Shown here piece after piece: positions 12,801-21,898 of a DNA stretch of 50,120 bases; position 1 is the first letter of the stretch; each line of letters opens with the position of its first letter. The stretch is from Lingula anatina (Eukaryota; Brachiopoda; Lingulata; Lingulida; Lingulidae), in contig NW_019775746.1 of the NCBI RefSeq assembly GCF_001039355.2, positions 1,430,438-1,480,557 of the forward strand. The letters are read 5' to 3'. The position numbers and the translations under genes are program-made. The notes beneath the pieces are model-generated. The model was given only the letters and a program-made list of their open reading frames with translations. It had not been told where the DNA came from and ran no database searches.

Positions 12801-15800
12801 CCAAAAACAAAACAAAATTTTCATTTTTCTGTGGCCAAGACATTTTGTGTACACATATCATTACTCAATGGAAATATTACAACACCCATTTTTGGCACCA
12901 TTTACTTCCTACTACAAGCACCATGTATGCCTGTTGTTTCAAGCGCCACCTATAGTCCAAATTCAAAGGCACCACCTACCTGTCGTTCAGCATGAAGCTC
13001 AAAGTTCCGTTTTGTTTTGACGTCAATTGGCTTGATTGTGATTGGCCACAGTCTAAAGTGGAGTCAGAGTTGGATGACCTTTTATGGAAAATAAAAAGAA
13101 ATAAACAAAGGTCAGTGGCTGCTTTCTTCCAAGGAAAAACAAGGTGATGGACGACATTTCTCTGCAAATTCTGTGTAAACTGTCTTGCTGGCCAGGAATG
13201 TGTGCAGAATTAGTCAGAGAAATGTCTGTGAATATCTTGTAAAAATATTTCTTAGGCACTGACAAAGGGTTCTTCGTGTCTGATACAATGACTTACTTTT
13301 CTTGTTTTTTATTCTCGCCTTTTTTTTAAAGTAATTCTATCTTTGAGAATGGACTTGGTATTAACTCATAGAAATGAAACTAAGGACCTGTTTAACGCCA
13401 GTTAATCCACACACTAACTAGTCAGCAGATCAAATAAAGCATGCCAAGACATAATTGTTCTGCCCCTGCTGGGAGGGCAGGCTGGGAAGAGGGAAACCAT
13501 TATCAGGTACAGGCTATATTTGATCCACGGACTAGTTAGTCCCTGGTTCAACTGGTTCTGAACCGGCCCTTACACTACAGGAATGCCATACCTCCTGAGC
13601 TCTCCAGCCAATGAATTGGTTTTAAACACAGGCAGTGCCAGTAGAGCCTCGCTGAAATGGCAAATCAAAGAAAATCAATACCTAAGTCAGTGGGATGATT
13701 GAAAAGTCTATTTCCCATTAGTTTACTGCAGGAAATCTCAGTCTGTCTCATTTGGTGATCAAATCTGCTGGAAAAATCTGAGTGTTGTGGATCTGGGAGT
13801 AGAATAGGTATAAAGTATAATGAAAATATTTATATTTATAAGCAAGGACAGAGAACTGATAGTTGGACACTAGAACTAGTAACTGTTAACTGTATTCAAT
13901 ATCAATCAATACTGATAAAACAAAAAAAAATCAAATTCTATTATAATCTACGACTTGTAGCCACTGGCAGATATGATCAGATGTCTAAAGAGCCAATCAA
14001 AAAATTATTTTTTTTCAAAATGGAAAAGGATCCCAACTTTTGCAATATCTAAACAGAACTACAAGTGTTTCTTTGTTGGTTAATTTTATTTCTATCATTT
14101 TCATCATTGGTGATTTGACAAAAGCAATGGGCAAACTACAGTTTTCTACAGATATTTACTTATTAAGACTCTGTCCATGGTGGGGACAGAACCAGGTGTC
14201 TGACCAAATGACTATAGGTGTCAGCACTTTCCTGAAGACCATGAGGAGACCAACAGGATAAAGCATGAACCAGATATTTGGCACATATGAAGTACCGAGT
14301 CAACAATTTCACTGAAAATTCTCAAAATTAAGTTCAATCTAATATACTTTTCCAAACACAAATTTAAGTAGTTTAGCATATAGGGTCGTGATACTTCTGA
14401 AAGAAAAGCATAGCAACACAGGGGCGGATCCAGAGATATTTTCTGACAGTCTTCCAAAATATCTTTGTTGATCCATCCTCATTTTTGACCGTCTTCCGAC
14501 AAAAAAGTTTAATATCCGTCTATGTAAACTTGAAAATCTGACCGTCTTCCGGAAGACCCAGAAGACGGCCTAAATCCGCCCCTGCAACATGAATAGTAGC
14601 CCTTAAAACCACAACACCTGAGCTTTTAACAAGTATAACTTTAAATACTTTATATAAGTTCAGAGAAGATTGACAAATATTCTGGGTTGATCTGTTATCA
14701 GGATTAAAGAATCTCTTTCAGCACTAACTAAAGTACCAATCAGCTATAAATAAAAGAATAACAAGAGTTAAGTATCCTGAAGAAAAAAAAACATGTATTG
14801 TTAAACAGTGTGTGACACTTTTCCACGGGAAGGAGTCACAGAGTTAGCTTTGAAATCATAGAAACATCTAATTTCTTTAAACTACTAGTGCTTTAGGACT
14901 TGTGGAAATTTTAGCCAATATCTAAGATTTATTTCAAATATTAATAGCCTTGACCTTCAAACTGGTCATTTTTAGTCCGCATTCAGATTCAGACATTGCA
15001 CCAGCTGGGCCAATCCAACTTTCATGTGTTCTCGGCTTAATTACCCCCTAGCTGCTTGAGGAGGCATGGTAGGCAATTAAGCTGATTACACTGATTGCAC
15101 TTTAGTGTGAATCTTCAAAGAGTTGGATCGACCCAGCTGGAATGATGTCTGAATCTGAATGTGTCCTAAATCCAGTGAATATCCGAGTTCTACTACTGGA
15201 TGTGACCTGTGAGCTGACGTGGTTAAGGCACACACTGTTTAAGGGCACATTCCCAATGGAAATTCTGCTTTATGTAGAAGGATAATTGCATTGGGAATGA
15301 GCCCTAAAAAAAAGCTCCATATGGAATGATTTCATTATGTAACTTGTATGCCAACAGAATATTAATGTTTATGCACTAATAATCTACGAGAGTGTGGTGG
15401 TTAGTCACACTGTACCACAAAGAGTCACACATCTGTTTTTTTTTTAGACTACTAGTAAATGTTTTCTTTTCTTAACTGGTTTACTTGGGGAATTGATTTT
15501 TTTTCTCTAGAACGCTGAAACATTCCTCCATAAGGCACCATGCATATTTTGTAAAAATGAAAACCAATGAATAATTTCATTTCAGGCAACTAAGATGATT
15601 CTATGAATGATGAATTCCCTACATGATTCTCTACAGGAGCAGGCAATTGTAAATTTTGATGTAAGTAAAAGAAAAAACATGCTCTTAAGTATCCTATAAA
15701 ACAGAATGGCATGCCAAGGGTCACCCTGCACCCCCCCCCCCTACACACACCTCCACTTAGCTTCAACTGACAATATTTCTTACACACAAATATGACATTT

Positions 15801-18800
15801 GAAGAGACGGAAAAGAAATCTAGCTCCAAGCCCCCCCCCCCCCCCCAACCCTACCCCACCCTAGCCAAACTCTTGGATCCTCAACTTCTCACTTATTTAA
15901 GGTTTCAGGGATTTAAATTTCTGTCCATCAATTATGTGTCAGGTTTGCTCTCTTTAGAACAGAATATCACCATCTTCCCCCTTGTAGCATGATGTAAGAG
16001 ATGGACATCTAAGAAGTCCCTGGAATTCCTCCCTCCCTCCCTTTTACATAACACCTTCAGTTGACAAAGTAAAGTCCTGCACGAAAACGAAGTAGATACT
16101 CCAGCGCAGTAGACTACTGCAATCATACTGCAAACATGCTTCGAATCTGCTTCGATGTGGGAGCTCATTAGCATATTTGAAACATGCTTCTATTATGCTG
16201 CTAATCTACTGCATTAATGCTCCTCCTCTGTACAACCCTATGTAATTTTTGAAGTAGAATTGCAGTAGGCTATACTGCATTTCTACTGCAAATATGCTCC
16301 ACACCACTACTGCGTTAATGCTTTTTTGCTACTTCGATACTACTGCATTTTCGTGCGGGACGTGTCTTACATCTTGGAATCCCCCTTCTCTGCCTCTTAC
16401 ATAACATATACAGTTGACAAAGTAGTGTGTTACATCTTTCCCTGGGTCAAAGCTAATGTCATGACCTTCGCTAACTCTGTACAAACAGTTCTAGTCAAAT
16501 ACGAACTGATAATGAGCTATCGAATCTTCTCTTCACCCTGTAGGCCAAATATCATGTGCAGCAGAACGTGTATTCTCCTGAATTCTGCACGTGCAAATTT
16601 TGCTATACCAATTTATGATCAGTTTTAGTTTTCTTGCATTCTCAGTGTCATTAGGGTTAAAAGACGACATTCACCTTTTTTTTTTGAAAAAGGGGAAAAT
16701 AAATAAAATAAATAAACAAACAAAAATAATTTCCTCATCACATTTTTTCATAAGTTGTCTAAATCTATACAGTTCATATAGAAATCTTTCCTATCAGCAT
16801 AGCTACACCCCACAAAAAATACCAATCTTCATCCTAGCCTTCCATGATTGATACAATGTCACCCAATAGAGCTATGGTGTTGAATAATGAATGCTTGCTC
16901 TGTTTATATATGAAAAGTATAATGATCATGACAGGCGTAGAGCATTATGGAGGAATATCTCAGTGTAAGGAGGCGATTACCCGGAATGGTTCAGATTATC
17001 CTTTTCCTTGAACTCTTGGAGGGCTAAAAGGGCCTCGCTAGAAAAGCAACAGAATATGGTGAGTAAATTGGGAAAAACTTTACCAGTGTATTAACTTAAC
17101 AATGTTCAACAACCAAAATACAAGTTTTGTAATGATATTCATGCCCCTTAAAAATACAGATTTTTTTGTTCTTTTTGATAGTAAAGCAACGTTTGGCATT
17201 GACAGCAAAACCTGGCAGTAGAGCAGCGATTGCAAAGTTTTCAAATATTATTATAATAAATATGGAGAAAAGACAATATTTTTTAGGGTGGCTGAAATGT
17301 AACAAAATATAAAATGTACAATATTCTCTCTCACACCGTCATGCACATCCACACTTTAAGATGCATTTGAAGTCAATTTTTTTTGCCACAAAAGCAAAAA
17401 TAGTATAACTTAGATAAAAGCCAAAGGACATTGTTTTATATATTACCTGAAAAATGATATTTGAACTTTTTTCTGTGCTTTCTGTACTGCATATAAATGA
17501 AGCAGAAAAGTAGGTCAAGTTTATGACCAAAAATTTGAAGATGTAGTTAAAAACTTTTTATAGCTGATTGAGTCATTTATTTTGTTTATCCCTTAGCATG
17601 TGAACTTAATTTGAGCTGTAGAAGAAACTAGTAGTTCTAAGTGGTTTATATGGGTTACTGGGAATGGACTATCCACCCACACTCAGTTCAGATGTATCTT
17701 TATGACTGGGTTCCAAAACCCACTAGTAGATTGATCTAACAGGATCGGTCCATCTTCAAGAGGTTTCTCGCTAAATTGCTTTCAGTTTAAGCCGCTTAAA
17801 TGTCTGGCACACCTACTGAAGATGCTAAACAACTATTTATTACCCCCCAGTAGCTTCAGTAGGCGTGACAGACATCTAAGCTGCTTTAAATTGATTGTAA
17901 TTTAGCAAGAATCCCCTTGGAGATAGAACGAACCATAGTTAGTGTGATAGGTTCTGGGAATGGTCCCGAAGAATGGACAGCAATGTTAATACTAAACACA
18001 AACACTACAAAGCTATGTCTTTCCTATTATAAACATATGTAGTGTTTTATTTACTTGGACTACTACAGCACTAAAGTAACTGATTTATCTTGTGTCAATG
18101 TGGGCTCAAATTTCGGTCTAAAATTTGACCAGTTTACAGGCTATAGTCCTCCTGCAAAACTCCCCCATTTTACACAGCAGCTCCTCCTCTCTGACTTAAG
18201 CAATATAATATTCTCAAGTGACATCAAAAGGACTATTACCAGTCAAGGATCATCCCAATGTGAATACGTTTAGGACACGCAACACTGGCACTAACCACAA
18301 TGGGGACGAGATGCTGTAGTAATCATTAAAGGCCACATTGCATAATATGGTAGACATAATGGCTGGGTGAATACTGCCTTTTGTCAGCTTGAAAATGTAT
18401 GATGCAAGGTATATACGTATGTATACTGAGACCAACGTGAAGTGTGGTTTTAAAGAGCTCTCTTCAAGATTTATTATTGTTATTATTATTGTTGTTATTA
18501 TTCACACGACTCGAGTGTTTATACCACGTCAAAACCTCTGTGTTATGCCCTTACATGACCAATGGGGAGTACCATTTCAAGAACTTCCCATTCTGCATAA
18601 TAATTATCACATTTTCATTATCATTTTTACCCTGGATCTCATCTATTTGTAAAGCACCAAGAGTCCAAACCTAGGTCCCTCGCCTCCCATAACCCAAACA
18701 CAGCAACATCCTTGACCCCGTCTGCCCAGGGCACACCTTTCAATATATTACATAACATCTTGTGGACACAATCTAGGGAGAGTATACGTAACAGTCTGCC

Positions 18801-21343
18801 CTCACTGGACAAAATATAGGTCTGTTGTGGGCACTGGTCAAGTACAGGGCCAGCGCAGGTAGCTTTGGTCAGAGATTTAGTAGGAAATGTAGACGACTTG
18901 GGCCACCTGCACTGACCAGAGATAAGTGGATGGACTAAGTGACCAAGACCCATCTTGATTTTTAACTAGGCAAGCTCAATGGTCTAGAGTTACCAAGAGT
19001 TAGGTTTATTTTTATTACAGCATGCCTCGGCTTAATTGATTTTATAGGTTGAACAAAAAGTGATTCAATGCACTGTGATACATTGCAATGGATGTTATAG
19101 TAAATAAACTTGAGTCATTGCATCATTTTTGGTTTGCTTTCCTAGGACATATAGAGAAGAGGGGGGGGGGGGTTAAGTTGAAAACTTTGTAAATTTAAGT
19201 ATTTAGTATTTGTATTTTATAACCTTGTTTAGACAGCTTTCCAAAAATATGTTCATTGGTTAAGATGAAACCAAATGTACACAGGCAAGCATAATAATAA
19301 TAATAATTTAATAATTTAATTGACTGAGCATTAAAATGTGTACAGTTACATTTTACAAGCTCTCTAAACTACAGTTTTACATAAATTCATAAATAATATG
19401 AATAGAGGAAAATAAAGATATTGAACAAATCCACTTCAAAAATTTCTTCAAATTTTTCCAGTATGAAAAAATAAATAAAATCATGAAGATGCCTATTCCA
19501 TGTGACACAGTTACATCAGCGTGGTGAAGGAGTGCGGCAAAATGATAAACATTAGCACCTGTTGATTGTAAATTTATAAATATTTGTATAAAGACAGATA
19601 GTAGTATGAGGCACCTGACACTGGGAATGTGGCTACACTGGAGCAAACTGAATTAGCTGGTGTCAGTTTGCCTGTTAAATGATCACCCCTAGCAAGACAC
19701 GGGCTTTTAAAATTTTTTTCAAAGCACAGACACAAAAGGTGTGATTTCACGAAAGAAAAACATGGTAAACCAAGGCATAAATATATAGTGTTCAATGATT
19801 TCACCAGCAGGCATGCAGCAAAGAAGTCTTCTATCATCAAACTTTAACTTGAGTGCATCAACCTCTCTTTTAACCTCATTTTTTAATTAAGATCACAACG
19901 GTACTTAACCAATGAAGGTGACCTTCTTACACAAATCTTATTTTTCCTTGCTGTTTTGTGGATGGATGGCACTTGGAATACATGACCCCATTCTAAAGCC
20001 AGTCCAAATGTGAGCACACAAGGTGATACTTACGGGTATCGAGATCAATCGTAAAAGGGCATGGCACTTCTTTTCAAGGTTATCAAATGGTTTCAGAAAC
20101 AAAACTAGAATAGGGGACAGATTTAACGTCAAGGACTCGAAAAAAGACTTTGGAACTGCAGTAAATATGATCCAAACTTTTCAGCATATGCCTGCATACA
20201 AAACCAGTGTTTTCTATACCCAAAAATCTGTAAATTTACAAGTTTTCCTTCAGCATGGAGCCTCAGGGCTAATTCTCAATGAAGCCATTACTCTACTAGA
20301 AAGATCCATCTCTCCAGGTTCTCCTGCTGAAAGCAATCAGGTTGACAGATTAACACACCTCCTGTTTCTAACATGCCTATATTTTAACCACCTGTATACT
20401 CTCATCCTTCTTTGAATCCAAGATGGGTCCAGCAACAATTCTTTATTTGGCAAAAATGGCTTTGTTTTTGAGGAAAAAATCAATTTAGTGGGATAATCCC
20501 AGAGATCATCCTTTAAACCTGTGTACTATCTTTGAGCTTGTCAACACCAAACATAACACCTGATATCAAAATCTTATTAACCTGATACCATGTTCACACA
20601 TCATCCACTTTACAAGATTTTATCATATAAGAAAACAAATGTTAAATCCTATCGTTTGACAATACAAAGAGGGGGCAAAATTTCAAAATGCTCAAGATAA
20701 ATGTTTTTATTATGGGACTACTGATTGTGTACCATTAAACTGACAGAACAGGATCTGATACATTTTGGTACAAAAATACACAAAAAGAACTTGCCTAGTT
20801 AAGAATCTATAATAACCAGCCTTTTGGAGTAATGAACAGCTTTCAATTTCTATTCTTCTTTATCAACTTTCACTATGTAAGTTCAGTCATTTTTTTGATT
20901 TTCCTTTTTCACCATAAGGCATACATCTGATCATCTTTCAGCAGTAAGTAAGTTCAGCATCATTTTGATCTATTATTTCTTATCAAATTTTTAATGTTTC
21001 TTACAAAGAGCAATCAATTCTATGGTTAATGAGTGCAGTTCTGTAATTAACACCCTTCCATGTCATTATCACAAATATTCTTTGAAAACTCTCTCTCTCC
21101 TCTCTTTCTGTCTCTCTATCACACACACACATACACATGCACACACACACATACATGTACTTACACACACACACACACACACACACCTTACCTCATGTTA
21201 TATGTTGATGATCCGAGCTCTTCCCCCAAACCTGACAGAGAGCCATCAAAATCAGCCGCCAGCCCATCATTAATGTCATCTACCCTCCATCCGTGCAGTG
21301 CGTTTGCTGTGATATTTGAGTGAACATCGGGGGTGTGAGCCAT
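1742..21343 (-). CDS. CP2-family transcription factor (TFCP2/LSF/UBP1 type)
   Basis: Sequence-specific nuclear DNA-binding protein of the grainyhead/CP2 superfamily, orthologous to the vertebrate TFCP2/UBP1 group. Coding exons, in gene order: 21192-21343, then 16981-17037 and/or 13592-13651, 12980-13078, 7129-7205, 6753-6817, 6464-6569, 5811-6061, 5303-5413, 4767-4885, 4521-4562, 4171-4249, 3728-3827, 3391-3481, 3050-3099, 2452-2594, 1998-2049, 1742-1794. All junctions are GT-AG and in phase. With exon 13592-13651 the product is 549 aa, against about 500-540 in vertebrates. Diagnostic matches to the family: [14 protein letters not shown] near the N-terminus, [50 protein letters not shown], a SAM-like domain at about 395-465 and the C-terminal [11 protein letters not shown] motif. 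The start is ATG 21343; an in-frame ATG at 21529 would add 62 residues. The gene lies head to head with PFDN5. Confidence 0.93.
3805..3927 (-). repeat. duplicated exon edge with splice acceptor
   Basis: Plus-strand 3805-3842 and 3890-3927 are near-identical copies of about 38 bp. They contain the acceptor (TGATATTTCCAG) and first bases of CP2 exon 3728-3827. The upstream copy (3890-3927) keeps an acceptor and happens to have a GTGAGT donor after 22 nt. Its use would shift the frame, so it looks like a decoy or a cryptic exon rather than a functional one. Related short tandem repeats (CACTGTCACAGCTAACACA-like) continue to about 4060. Confidence 0.6.
5303..7205 (-). other. exon cluster for the CP2 DNA-binding domain
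   Basis: Five exons (7129-7205, 6753-6817, 6464-6569, 5811-6061, 5303-5413) encode about residues 105-307, the CP2 domain. This domain adopts an immunoglobulin-like, p53-related fold and contacts DNA. Visible family motifs are [64 protein letters not shown] and [18 protein letters not shown]. The segment between FRIQVDTY and HIYSASCQ is shorter than in vertebrate TFCP2. No frame break or missing core motif is seen. Confidence 0.9.
6296..6448. repeat. imperfect (GA)n microsatellite
   Basis: About 150 bp of GAGAGA interrupted by GTGA and GGGA. It lies inside the CP2 intron, ending 16 nt from the exon end at 6464. The long Leu/Ser open frames seen here are artefacts of the repeat. Confidence 0.95.
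8458..8630. mobile_element. MITE with 5-bp target duplication
   Basis: A 173-bp element. Its ends are CTGGGGTAGCGCTA and the inverse of CTGGGGAGGCGCTAGC, with further inverted similarity inward to AGCCAAAT. It is flanked on both sides by CATTT (8453-8457 and 8631-8635), consistent with a target-site duplication. It has no coding capacity. The superfamily is uncertain. Confidence 0.7.
10196..10480. repeat. 30-bp minisatellite
   Basis: Tandem units of CCCACTGTCTAATTCACTTT followed by AATTCACTTG. They are nearly perfect from about 10252 to 10410 and degenerate on both sides. It is intronic and shows no open reading frame of interest. Confidence 0.9.
11378..11543. mobile_element. hairpin MITE, family A
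   Basis: A 166-bp element whose first and last 36 bases are inverted repeats with about four mismatches. The core of the repeat is GTTCACAACCAAGTTGATCC. A diverged relative lies at 13384-13570. It has no coding capacity. Confidence 0.7.
13384..13570. mobile_element. hairpin MITE, family A (second, diverged copy)
   Basis: The ends are inverted repeats of the type GGGCCGGTTCAGAACCAGTT...GGGACTAACTAGTC. The outer arm resembles the repeat at 11378-11543 (GTTCA-AACCA-GTTGA-CC...GGACTAAC), so both look like copies of one family. It lies 21 bp from CP2 exon 2b. Confidence 0.6.
13592..13651 (-). other. CP2 gene exon 2b (canonical form)
   Basis: A 60-nt exon with acceptor ATTTCAG and donor AG|GTATGG, both ends in phase 2. 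It encodes [20 protein letters not shown], the better match to the vertebrate SDVLALPIFKQEE motif. It lies 3.3 kb downstream of its homologue exon 2a. The next exon (12980-13078, 99 nt) accepts either version in frame. Confidence 0.82.
14420..14584. mobile_element. hAT-like MITE with CAACA target duplication
   Basis: A 165-bp element that begins CAGGGGCGGATCCAG and ends with the inverse of CAGGGGCGGATTTAGG. Internal GACCGTCTTCCGGAAGAC repeats make it a strong hairpin. It is flanked directly by CAACA on both sides (14415-14419 and 14585-14589). CAGGGGCGGAT-type termini are typical of hAT-derived elements in many animals, although hAT normally makes 8-bp duplications, so the superfamily call is tentative. 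Confidence 0.75.
14971..15170. mobile_element. hairpin MITE
   Basis: A 200-bp inverted-repeat element. Left arm: TTTAGTCCGCATTCAGATTC, continuing to CAGCTGGG and ATCCAAC. The right arm is its near-perfect inverse, ending GTGTCCTAAA. The arms match over about 60 bp with few mismatches. No coding potential is seen. Confidence 0.75.
15238..15308. mobile_element. short palindromic element
   Basis: About 70 bp with inverted ends (AGGGCACATTCCCAATG against the inverse of CATTGGGAATGAGCCCT). It may be a very short MITE or the solo arms of a longer one. It lies in a CP2 intron. Confidence 0.5.
16074..16361. mobile_element. MITE with GTCCYGCACGAAAA termini
   Basis: A 288-bp element with 14-bp inverted ends (GTCCTGCACGAAAA and the inverse of GTCCCGCACGAAAA). 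The interior is rich in GCAGTAG/CTACTGC words in both orientations. Sequence just outside the left end (CAGTTGACAAAGTA) recurs about 40 bp beyond the right end, so the insertion may sit in a small local duplication. No coding capacity. Confidence 0.65.
16981..17037 (-). other. CP2 gene alternative exon 2a
   Basis: A 57-nt exon candidate with an acceptor TTTTCTAG and a donor GG|GTAATC. Read after exon 1 (which ends ATG AG) it gives [20 protein letters not shown]. It aligns with exon 2b ([11 protein letters not shown]...) and with the vertebrate SDVLALPIFKQEE segment. Both ends are in phase 2 and the length is a multiple of three, so it can replace exon 2b, precede it or be skipped without shifting the frame. 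It departs from the family at the usually conserved P-I/V pair (QE here). Expression is not shown by the sequence. Confidence 0.65.
17742..17936. mobile_element. long-hairpin MITE
   Basis: The left half, starting near GGATCGGTCCATCTTCAAG, and the inverse of the right half, starting GGTTCGTTCTATCTCCAAG, match over roughly 80 bp through TTAAATGTCTG and CCTACTGAAG. The centre is ACCCCCCAG-rich. The exact ends are uncertain and may reach about 17708. Confidence 0.65.
21120..21187. repeat. (CA)n microsatellite at the first CP2 donor
   Basis: CA dinucleotide repeats directly abut the GTAAG donor of CP2 exon 1 (exon end at 21192), so on the minus strand the donor is followed at once by a long GT run. 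Confidence 0.95.
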
Positions 21344-21898
21344 TTTTCGATCAGTCTTTGGTTTGCCTGAATGGGAATGCGAGCCGGAAACTTTGCTGAA
21401 CTTCGCAAAATTTCTTTTCCGACCTCGCCCTTCCAAGGCCTTTCTGCTCTTGTCTTGGGACGCTCCACAAAACCACTTTTCCAGGCTGTTTGTATCTGAA
21501 TTTAAATCAAGAAAAATGTTACCGTACATGCTGCGTGACAAGGTGACTTTTACATCAGCGATCACCTACAGCGCAAGTCGTTTCTTTTCACTGGCCTTCT
21601 GGCCTTGACGTCAACAAAGTCAAGAGCAAAACCAAGTCCCACGTTGGCGCGTTTTCGAACCAAATCAACCTAGCTCTTAAAACACAACTGCTATATTCTA
21701 GAGGAGCTACGATCTCATCTCTACTCCATGTTTCTAGCGTGACGTTACAAGCAGTGGGGTTACCTAGGAATGAGATTTCTCAAATAGAAATTGTCGTCCT
21801 TGCACACGGTCTTGTTTACTTCCAGTAAGTTGCGTACATATCCGGGAACTTTTGGAGAAAAGGGCAACAAATCTCCACCGCTGTTACAAGAAGCTAAA
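21344..21898. promoter_or_regulatory. head-to-head intergenic region of CP2 gene and PFDN5
   Basis: Only about 555 bp separate the CP2 start codon (minus strand) from the PFDN5 start codon (plus strand), so the two genes probably share a bidirectional promoter. The stretch is less AT-rich than its surroundings. It contains a palindromic CRE (TGACGTCA, 21606-21613), a second TGACGTTA site near 21740 and a TTGGCGCG E2F-like word near 21644. I see no TATA box at a convincing distance. Part of it may be 5' UTR, or N-terminal CP2 coding sequence if ATG 21529 is used. Confidence 0.65.
21606..21613. promoter_or_regulatory. palindromic cAMP response element
   Basis: TGACGTCA is a perfect CREB/ATF consensus. 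It lies 263 bp from the CP2 start codon and 286 bp from the PFDN5 start codon, roughly central in the shared promoter. An 8-bp palindrome can occur by chance, but this position is where functional CREs are usually found. Confidence 0.5.

Larger units (their letters stand above)
7206..12979 (-). other. large CP2 intron with repeats, no exon seen
   Basis: A 5.8-kb intron of the CP2 gene. It holds a hairpin transposon at 8458-8630, a 30-bp minisatellite at 10196-10480 and another inverted-repeat element at 11378-11543. The longest open frame (minus strand, 8920-9237, 105 codons) has no recognisable family, no supporting splice context and ordinary AT-rich composition, so it is not called as a gene. 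Confidence 0.6.
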
